Source: JBAXBF01 sp034429745 (GTDB taxonomy: Bacteria > Chloroflexota > Anaerolineae > Anaerolineales > DRKV01). Taken from it: a stretch of DNA of 5,225 nucleotides. The notes under the pieces were generated by a model that was not told the DNA's origin, made no database searches, and saw nothing but the letters and a program-made list of their open reading frames with translations. The stretch spans positions 1-5,225 of the forward strand of contig DAOUFY010000011.1 in the NCBI GenBank assembly GCA_034429745.1. The letters run 5' to 3'. Every line of letters begins with the position of its first letter. Positions within the stretch are counted from its first letter, which is position 1. The position numbers and the translations under genes are program-made. Below, piece after piece: positions 1-4,450 of this stretch.

Positions 1-800
1 TGGGAAGAATCTAGACGAGTTAGTTTTCCTAACTCATGAGTTACTTGACCCATTAAATCAATTATGGAGGGTGTTTCTTGATATCCTTCATCAAGCAGTT
101 GAATTATCTCTTGAAGAATCGAAGCTATTCCTTCGGCATTAGATAACCTATCTCGCTCAATTTTAAGTTCTTTATCTTCATCAATTTTCAAATGGGCATT
201 TTGTATTTCTTGAAGTTGATAATTTAATAAGTCACACCGTTTGTTTAGTTCGTTTTTTTGCAGTTCTAATTGCTTTAATTTTTGTAAATTATCTTTGTAT
301 TTCTTATATACACTTTTATATGATTCAAGGAGGTCAATCGTACCTGCAAATCGGTCTAATAAAGGCAGATGTTCTGATTGCCGTAACAAAGATAAGTGTT
401 CAGATTGCCCATGAAGGTCAATGAGAATTTCACCAATTCGTTTTAATAGATTTATTGGTGCTACTTTGCCATTTATACGAGCAATATTCCGTCCGTTTAA
501 TCGAATTTCACGGCTTATAATTAATAAGTCAGAGTCAATTTCAATTTCTTCTTCTTGCAAAAGTTCAACCAGTTTTTTAGTATGGTTACTAATAAGAAAA
601 TGACCTTCTATATAAGCTGTTTCAGCTTCAGTTCTAATGGATGAGGTATCAACACGACCTCCGATTAATGCTTCTACTGCGTCAAAGATAATAGATTTTC
701 CTGCGCCAGTCTCTCCAGTGAATACAATAAATCCTTCTCCGAACTGAACGTGTAGCTCATCAATAATTGCAAAATTTCTAATAACCAACTCTGATAACAT
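1..800 (-). CDS. recN: DNA repair protein RecN, N-terminal part (cut by window edge)
   Basis: RecN is a cytoplasmic SMC-like ATPase that acts early in recombinational repair of double-strand breaks. The 266 visible codons read without a stop from the ATG at 800 to base 1; full RecN is usually about 550-590 residues, so the second coiled coil and the Walker B/signature half lie outside. The start is convincing because the protein opens MLSELVIRNFAIIDEL, the usual RecN beginning. Walker A is GETGAGKS at residues 29-36. The RecN-typical HGQSEHLSLL (Q-loop region) lies near residues 131-140. From about residue 150 the sequence becomes Lys/Glu/Leu-rich and looks like the first coiled-coil arm. It is the last visible gene of the run, 39 nt after the zinc-finger gene. 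No Shine-Dalgarno is visible before the ATG (the leader reads AACCTACCTT). Identification is firm; operon membership is inferred from spacing. Confidence 0.96.
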   Translation of the reverse strand, partial: MLSELVIRNFAIIDELHVQFGEGFIVFTGETGAGKSIIFDAVEALIGGRVDTSSIRTEAETAYIEGHFLISNHTKKLVELLQEEEIEIDSDLLIISREIRLNGRNIARINGKVAPINLLKRIGEILIDLHGQSEHLSLLRQSEHLPLLDRFAGTIDLLESYKSVYKKYKDNLQKLKQLELQKNELNKRCDLLNYQLQEIQNAHLKIDEDKELKIERDRLSNAEGIASILQEIIQLLDEGYQETPSIIDLMGQVTHELGKLTRLDSS

Positions 801-811
801 AAGGTAGGTTG

Positions 812-817
812 ATTATA
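812..817 (-). promoter_or_regulatory. candidate -10 box before recN
   Basis: The minus strand reads TATAAT here, a perfect match to the sigma-70 -10 hexamer, 11 nt before the recN ATG. No recognisable -35 hexamer sits 16-18 bp upstream; the sequence there is ATATAA-like. If used, transcription would start only a few bases before the ATG, giving a nearly leaderless recN message, which would fit the missing Shine-Dalgarno. In an AT-rich gap such a match can easily occur by chance. Confidence 0.25.
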
Positions 818-839
818 TCATTATTGATAGTTTTTTATA

Positions 840-1343
840 TTAAATTAGAATACCTTTCAATCGTTGAGCGACTGTTGTTGTACACAAGATAAGATATATT
901 CCTTGATAGATTGATGGCATCCAAAACCCATTTAATAAATAAACTGCTAATAATGGCAAAGTACCTAACGCAACGGATAAAGAAATCAATATTGTCAATT
1001 TAGAGGAACGTCGGTTCTTAACAAAATGACGCAAAATTTCGGAGATAATGGCGCCGGCTAAAGGTGAAAAAATAATAACAAAAAAGCCTAAAAAGTTTAC
1101 GATAAAGCTACCTACTAAAGATAGTAAAAAGGCTATAGGAACAGCTATTATATAGTCAGAAATTAAGGCAGAATCAAATTTTTTCTGCTGTTCTTTTTCA
1201 CAATCCTTGCAGATATAACCGGTGGGTGTAGGAATTGCACATTTGGGGCAAATGTTTTTATTACAACGCTTACATCTTAAGTAAGATTCTACTTGAGGAT
1301 GATAAGAACAAAATTGTCGGTTCTCTTCATTGAGCATACTCAT
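840..1343 (-). CDS. B-box-type zinc-finger protein with several membrane helices
   Basis: A 167-residue membrane protein of unknown function. The N-terminus holds four metal-ligand pairs: C12/H15, C24/C27, C32/C35 and C45/C48, the spacing of a B-box-like cross-brace that would bind two zinc ions. A charged stretch (EKEQQKKF, about 49-56) leads into hydrophobic segments near 63-83, 84-103, 115-137 and 143-160, so three to four membrane helices are likely. A basic loop (KNRRSSK, about 109-115) probably faces the cytoplasm, where the zinc finger would also lie. The ATG overlaps the nadK stop as ATGA (1340-1343), and GGGAG lies 10 nt upstream, which favours Met1 over Met3. Similar N-terminal fingers precede varied membrane domains in Chloroflexota and Actinobacteria, from memory. 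The finger probably mediates protein or nucleic-acid contacts; no enzyme motif is visible. Confidence 0.8.
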   Translation of the reverse strand: MSMLNEENRQFCSYHPQVESYLRCKRCNKNICPKCAIPTPTGYICKDCEKEQQKKFDSALISDYIIAVPIAFLLSLVGSFIVNFLGFFVIIFSPLAGAIISEILRHFVKNRRSSKLTILISLSVALGTLPLLAVYLLNGFWMPSIYQGIYLILCTTTVAQRLKGILI

Positions 1344-2203
1344 CTTTGAAATTCTCCCGTAGAGGGATTTTGATTCATATGGGGAGTGAGATTTCGATAA
1401 AAATATCCTGGATCCTGAAAACGGATAAATTGAGTTGTGTATTGGCTAACCGTAACGATTACTTGATCAAGATTTTCAATACTATCTGGTTCAAGCCCAT
1501 CAGCACAAACGACTGCTGGATAAGAGCTGCGTACAATAATACGAACAGAGGCTCCTTCTGCTAATACTAAGCTTTTATCAACAGAAAGATGAGGTGCAAG
1601 CGGTACAAGGAGAATGTTTCTTAATTCTGGAGGAAGAATTGGGCCACCTGCGGCTAGAGCATAAGCTGTTGAACCAGTTGGAGTTGATACAATTAAACCA
1701 TCCGCAACATATGTTGTAAGGAGTTGTTTGTCCACATAAGTTGTCATATGGATTGGATGCATCATAACTCCACGGCTGACAACAACTTCATTAAGCGCTT
1801 CCCAGCTTTTTAAAATCTGATCATCTCTGACATGCTCACAATGAAGCATCATCCGATTCTCAATCCAGAAATTTTTATTTTGAAGCATTGTTAACATAGT
1901 ATCCCAATGTTCAAAGCCGTATTCTATGAGGAAGCCGAAGTGCCCCATTTTTATTCCAAGGATTGGAATATAGCGTGGCGCACATAAATGTCCTGCATGA
2001 AGAACTGTTCCATCACCACCAATAGCAATAAAAATATCTATTGGCTGGGAACATAATAGCTGATCATAAGTTTTTGAAAAAATGGAATCCAGAAAAACGT
2101 TTTTAACTTTTTTTGATAAGGTGGAATATATTTTTTCTCCAACTTCTTTGGCAGCAGATAGTTTTGGATGATAAGCGATGCATATATTTTCAAAAGGAAA
2201 CAT
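1340..2203 (-). CDS. nadK: NAD kinase
   Basis: A 287-residue NAD(+) kinase, which phosphorylates the 2'-hydroxyl of the adenosine ribose of NAD to make NADP in the cytoplasm; length is normal for the bacterial family. Family landmarks are in order: the GGDGT phosphate-donor motif at 62-66, the Asn-Glu pair of EALNEVVVSRG at 138-139, the glycine-rich TPTGSTAY at 174-181 followed by AAGGPI, PLAPHLS at 201-207, and a late ADG at 234-236. The start MFPFENICIAYHP places the first beta strand of the Rossmann-like domain directly after the N-terminus. GAGG is present 11 nt upstream. It lies 27 nt after the Cas4-like part B gene and shares ATGA with the zinc-finger gene, so it is probably cotranscribed with both. 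nadK close to recN is a common bacterial arrangement. About ten C-terminal residues beyond the fold look disordered. Confidence 0.97.
   Translation of the reverse strand: MFPFENICIAYHPKLSAAKEVGEKIYSTLSKKVKNVFLDSIFSKTYDQLLCSQPIDIFIAIGGDGTVLHAGHLCAPRYIPILGIKMGHFGFLIEYGFEHWDTMLTMLQNKNFWIENRMMLHCEHVRDDQILKSWEALNEVVVSRGVMMHPIHMTTYVDKQLLTTYVADGLIVSTPTGSTAYALAAGGPILPPELRNILLVPLAPHLSVDKSLVLAEGASVRIIVRSSYPAVVCADGLEPDSIENLDQVIVTVSQYTTQFIRFQDPGYFYRNLTPHMNQNPSTGEFQR
1354..1358 (-). promoter_or_regulatory. ribosome binding site of the zinc-finger gene
   Basis: The minus strand reads GGGAG ten nucleotides before the ATG at 1343. It lies inside the 3' end of nadK, so it could re-recruit ribosomes finishing nadK at the overlapping ATGA. 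The spacing fits Met1 and would be too long (16 nt) for Met3. Confidence 0.5.
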
Positions 2204-2230
2204 ATTTTATACAGCCTCGTGTTTGCAACC

Positions 2231-2752
2231 TTATGCTAAATTTTGATCACAAATGTTTTTATAACCACAATTAATGCATTTTATGGGATTTTCATGATTC
2301 CTATTTAGAGGTTTACCAGTATTCATTTTTTGTAGAGTTTTTAACTCGTTTATGAGTATTTTTTTATTCTGCTCGTTATATGATATAAGAAAATTATTTT
2401 TTGGGTAATGTAATTCACCATAAGGTGGGGCAAGACCATAAGTCTGCTCAATAAGATAACAATATGCAAGCAATTGTATCACATGTTCTTTGTAGGGTTT
2501 GTCTTTTACAGTTGGATTGGATTTGAGTTCTATTGGGATAATTTTATTATTGATTTTTACGATGTAATCGGGTTTCCCTACAAGGTGATAGCGCGGATCA
2601 TAGAGAGGATACTTAAGTTTTTTCCTATCCTTGTTATCAATATAAATGATGTTATCTGTTGGAAAATTAATGGTTGAAAAAAGCTTTTTGGAATATATAA
2701 ATATTACTAGAGAAAAGAGAAACAAAATGATTAAGGCAAACCAAGTACCCAT
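2231..2752 (-). CDS. Cas4/RecB-like PD-(D/E)XK nuclease core with N-terminal membrane helix (part B of a split protein)
   Basis: A 173-residue protein. Residues 3-20 form one hydrophobic helix followed by basic SKK, predicting an outside N-terminus and a cytoplasmic body. The body has the PD-(D/E)XK core of the Cas4/RecB nuclease family: GKPDYIV with D62, IPIELKS with E75 and K77, then HVIQLLAYCYL with Q93 and Y97 (the QxxxY motif). The C-terminus has three cysteines, C159, C162 and C168 (CxxC then C), as in the Fe-S clamp of Cas4, AddB and Dna2. Missing are the family's N-terminal cysteine and Gly-x-x-x-His region, and both occur in the overlapping upstream gene. The ATG lies inside the end of that gene (22-nt overlap, -1 frame), without a Shine-Dalgarno, so coupling or frameshifting is likely. 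A role in DNA end processing is inferred from the family. No cas1/cas2 or CRISPR is nearby, so CRISPR adaptation is not supported. Confidence 0.85.
   Translation of the reverse strand: MGTWFALIILFLFSLVIFIYSKKLFSTINFPTDNIIYIDNKDRKKLKYPLYDPRYHLVGKPDYIVKINNKIIPIELKSNPTVKDKPYKEHVIQLLAYCYLIEQTYGLAPPYGELHYPKNNFLISYNEQNKKILINELKTLQKMNTGKPLNRNHENPIKCINCGYKNICDQNLA
2731..2752 (-). other. 22-nt out-of-phase overlap between the two Cas4-like genes
   Basis: The part B ATG (2750-2752) lies upstream of the part A TAA (2731-2733). Part B is in the -1 frame relative to part A. Just before the overlap the minus strand reads C TTA AAG in the part A frame, a shift-prone-looking heptamer. A -1 slip there would fuse the two products through a long hydrophobic stretch. 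No clear downstream stem-loop or upstream Shine-Dalgarno stimulator was seen, so independent coupled starts are at least as likely. Confidence 0.5.
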
Positions 2753-2988
2753 AATAGCTTTAAGGAAAGAATAATCAAAGCCAACAAAAACACTCCCAAC
2801 GCTAAATACCGAAGGAGTATAGCCTTACGTATAGTCATTGCATGCTTTTTATGGTATTCAATACCCATCTTTATTTCTTTTTGTTTAGCTGACTTTTCTC
2901 CTTTCCTTTCATACCACCATGCCCGATGGCAATATAAAAACGTGCATAGTTCGGAGGCTTTAATATAATCATGCTTCTGAATGTCCAT
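2731..2988 (-). CDS. Cas4-like N-terminal domain with C-terminal membrane helix (part A of a split protein)
   Basis: An 85-residue protein. Residues 9-30 (ASELCTFLYCHRAWWYERKG) match the opening of Cas4-type nucleases, where a Ser-rich strand leads to YCxRxWW; C20 would be the first Fe-S ligand, with C15 nearby. MGIEYHKKH at 41-49 supplies the Gly-x-x-x-His motif (G42, H46) of RecB-family nucleases. Basic residues (KK, RK, R60) then precede a hydrophobic helix at about 61-83, predicting a cytoplasmic N-terminus and outside C-terminus. The protein stops there, with no D/ExK core, which begins in the overlapping downstream gene. The start overlaps the translin stop by 20 nt and has no Shine-Dalgarno, suggesting coupling. 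Alternatively the two genes are one gene broken by an indel or joined by -1 frameshifting. Homology of the N-terminal part is clear; function alone is unknown. Confidence 0.78.
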   Translation of the reverse strand: MDIQKHDYIKASELCTFLYCHRAWWYERKGEKSAKQKEIKMGIEYHKKHAMTIRKAILLRYLALGVFLLALIILSLKLLWVLGLP

Positions 2989-3619
2989 ACTGCAACTTAT
3001 TTGAAAGTAAAGTTAACTTTTCTTCTAGTTGTGATTCACGAAGAATTATGGTAATTTCCCCTCGTGTACGTTCGTTAATGCTTCTAACCAAATCTGTTAC
3101 TCTTCTCAGTCCTCCTGTAACAGCTTCTGGGTAATCCAATGTAATGAGAAGAGAATAAATGTCATCCATTATACTAAGAATAATTTCGGCTTTTTCTGAG
3201 TAACCGCTACGTAAAATATCAAGACAATGCCTTCTTAACTCGCCATTCGCTTCAGCTAGACCTAAGAGATATGGTTCATAGTTTACATTCAGTTCCTGAG
3301 GAGTGGGTAAAGGCAACTGAAAAATAATTGAATAAGTAATTGCTGCTTCAACATATTCCTTAATGGCGTCTTGTGTATAACCAGCATAAAATATTTGAGG
3401 ATATTGTTGAAGTCTTTCCATTAGTGTTGAAGTTAATACCTTTGCTTGCGTTAATTCTTCATTTGCCTTTTCCTTTTCTCCTCTATGGGTTGCCCGAATA
3501 GACTGAGCAGAATGGCGAATTATGAGTCGAGCTTGTGCTAGTGCGTATTCTCTCTTTGTTGTTTGTTCTTCAAAATAATCACGAACTTGATCGGATATTT
3601 GTTCTAATATATGATTCAT
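2969..3619 (-). CDS. translin-family protein (predicted RNA/ssDNA-binding, possible C3PO-like RNase)
   Basis: A 216-residue, almost wholly alpha-helical protein of the translin/TRAX family (COG2178-like). In eukaryotes translin and TRAX form the C3PO endoribonuclease; prokaryotic relatives are predicted nucleic-acid-binding octamers, some with RNase activity. The N-terminal helix region (1-75) is charged and carries basic patches. The family core follows: DAIKEYVEA at 84-92 (acidic D84, E88, E91), YLLGLAEANGELRR at 117-130 (E123, E127), MDDIYSLL at 151-158 (D152, D153), and DYPEAVTGGLRRVTD then RTRGEI near 162-189. The acidic residues on successive helices are where TRAX-type catalytic carboxylates sit, so an active enzyme is plausible but unproven. 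The ATG shares ATGA with the DUF3467 stop, and the 3' end overlaps the Cas4-like part A start by 20 nt. Its job in this repair-flavoured cluster is not known. Confidence 0.85.
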   Translation of the reverse strand: MNHILEQISDQVRDYFEEQTTKREYALAQARLIIRHSAQSIRATHRGEKEKANEELTQAKVLTSTLMERLQQYPQIFYAGYTQDAIKEYVEAAITYSIIFQLPLPTPQELNVNYEPYLLGLAEANGELRRHCLDILRSGYSEKAEIILSIMDDIYSLLITLDYPEAVTGGLRRVTDLVRSINERTRGEITIILRESQLEEKLTLLSNKLQYGHSEA

Positions 3620-3948
3620 CTATTTTCTTTATTTGGATCAATGGATTTAAATAGCTTTTCAGCTAAAGAAGATTCTCCTGGAAGAGATATTTCTCCATGA
3701 ACGTTTTCGTATTTTGAGATATTTTCAATAAGTGCACGTAAAAATAACTTTGCACTTATAGGAGACATGATTACCCTAGATTGAATTTTTGCTTGATTAT
3801 CTCCAGGAAGAATATGAGAAAAATCAAAAAGGAATTCTGTAGATGAATGGATTATGCGAACTACGTTTATATAACTAACTTGAAGCTCGTGATTTTCGAT
3901 GATTTGTGTTGAATGAGGGTTTGGTTTAGTAGGGATAGTTTCGCTCAT
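3616..3948 (-). CDS. DUF3467 family protein
   Basis: A 110-residue soluble protein with the DUF3467 pattern: SYINVVRIIHSSTEFLFDF at about 25-43, an ILPG turn at 46-49, a strand with SRVIMSP at 57-63, then AKLFLRALIENISKYE at 66-81 and HGEI. The family is small, found in bacteria and archaea, and has no established biochemical role; the alternating hydrophobic pattern suggests a small beta-rich domain followed by a helix. Both tails are polar and probably flexible. There is no signal peptide or membrane segment. It follows ssb after 12 nt and overlaps the translin gene by ATGA, so it is almost certainly translated with the translin protein. No good Shine-Dalgarno is visible (AAGTAATTCAT precedes the ATG). 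A regulatory or accessory role next to SSB and translin is only a guess from position. Confidence 0.82.
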   Translation of the reverse strand: MSETIPTKPNPHSTQIIENHELQVSYINVVRIIHSSTEFLFDFSHILPGDNQAKIQSRVIMSPISAKLFLRALIENISKYENVHGEISLPGESSLAEKLFKSIDPNKENR

Positions 3949-3960
3949 ATGAATTACTTG

Positions 3961-4365
3961 TTAGAACGGTATAGAATCACTATCTTCGGTAACAATAGTA
4001 CTTTCATCTGTATCAATACTTTTGCTGCTTAGGAACCGAACAGTATTAGCAGTTATTTCATATGATGCACCAGAAGACCCATCTTTCCTGGTAAATGTTC
4101 TAGGCCCACCTGTTTGTGTATCAGGCCGTAATCGTCCTTCGATAAGAACGAGGCTACCCTTCTTTAAGTAGGCATTACAATTTTCTGCTTGTTTTCCAAA
4201 TACAGAAATTCGAAACCAAACGGTTTCATCAACTTGTTCATTTGATTGTGAAGTGTATCTTCTTGTTGATGCGACTGAGAATGTGGTTACAGGTTGTCCT
4301 GATGTGAGATAACGCATTTCAGGGTCTCCTCCGAGATGTCCAACGATTATAACATTATGGTACAT
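3961..4365 (-). CDS. ssb: single-stranded DNA-binding protein
   Basis: SSB coats single-stranded DNA during replication, recombination and repair and recruits partner proteins through its acidic C-terminal tip. The 134-residue product has one OB fold (about 1-112): MYHNVIIVGHLGGDPEMRY at the start, the PVTTFSVAST strand, ETVWFRISVFGKQAE at 47-61 with aromatic W50 and F51 for base stacking, YLKKGSLVLIEGRL at 66-79, and SYEITANTVRFL at 101-112. A short linker leads to the tip DSDSIPF (128-134), a variant of the usual DDDIPF. The linker is much shorter than in E. coli SSB, but the length is common for secondary or Gram-positive-like SSBs. A strong ribosome binding site lies upstream. It appears to head the dense minus-strand gene run, 85 nt after the lipoprotein gene. 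A second ssb elsewhere in the genome cannot be excluded. Confidence 0.95.
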   Translation of the reverse strand: MYHNVIIVGHLGGDPEMRYLTSGQPVTTFSVASTRRYTSQSNEQVDETVWFRISVFGKQAENCNAYLKKGSLVLIEGRLRPDTQTGGPRTFTRKDGSSGASYEITANTVRFLSSKSIDTDESTIVTEDSDSIPF

Positions 4366-4370
4366 GTTTG

Positions 4371-4378
4371 CCTCCTTT
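4371..4378 (-). promoter_or_regulatory. strong ribosome binding site of ssb
   Basis: The minus strand reads AAAGGAGG, a near-perfect Shine-Dalgarno, five nucleotides before the ssb ATG. It is by far the best such site in the window; the downstream genes of the run have weak or no sites, consistent with ssb being the efficiently translated lead gene. Confidence 0.85.
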
Positions 4379-4396
4379 TATTCTAGTTATTCTAGT
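4379..4396 (-). repeat. tandem 9-bp direct repeat upstream of ssb
   Basis: On the plus strand TATTCTAGT occurs twice in perfect tandem (ACTAGAATA twice on the minus strand), immediately upstream of the Shine-Dalgarno. Each copy contains a TAGAAT -10-like hexamer. It may duplicate a promoter element, form a binding site for a dimeric regulator, or be simple slippage in AT-rich DNA. Confidence 0.6.
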
Positions 4397-4450
4397 AAAA
4401 TTGTTGTGTGATAATTGTACTCGATAAAAATAAATATTGGTATGTATTTT

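Larger units (their letters stand above)
4366..4450 (-). promoter_or_regulatory. intergenic region likely to hold the ssb promoter
   Basis: This 85-nt, very AT-rich gap is the largest between genes here and the natural place for the promoter of the ssb run. The minus strand has two TAGAAT sequences (4389-4394 and 4380-4385) that resemble -10 boxes, but no good TTGACA-like -35 at 16-18 bp upstream. No GC-rich stem followed by a T run was found, so no intrinsic terminator for the lipoprotein gene is supported, and read-through remains possible. Confidence 0.35.

Noticed and set aside
365..420. An internal repeat in RecN (QSEHLSLL then QSEHLPLL).
   Set aside because: This region of RecN normally contains HGQxEHxxLL followed by a second xEHxxLLD; it is a family feature and not a recent duplication.
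421..603. A 60-codon plus-strand reading frame.
   Set aside because: It lies antisense within recN, whose frame is strongly supported; the low-complexity Ile/Ser-rich product is a shadow.
816..836. A plus-strand inverted repeat TATCA/TGATA followed by a T run, resembling a terminator.
   Set aside because: The stem is five A/T-rich pairs, far too weak, and no plus-strand gene precedes it.
1346..1564. A 72-codon plus-strand reading frame.
   Set aside because: It is antisense to the 3' end of nadK, resembles no known protein and has no clear ribosome site.
2474..2677. A 67-codon plus-strand reading frame.
   Set aside because: It is antisense to the Cas4-like core, whose catalytic motifs occupy exactly this stretch.
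2231..2988. A CRISPR adaptation Cas4 belonging to a CRISPR-Cas locus.
   Set aside because: No cas1, cas2, effector genes or repeat array is visible in the window; the neighbours are housekeeping and repair genes, and the proteins carry membrane helices, so only family resemblance is claimed.
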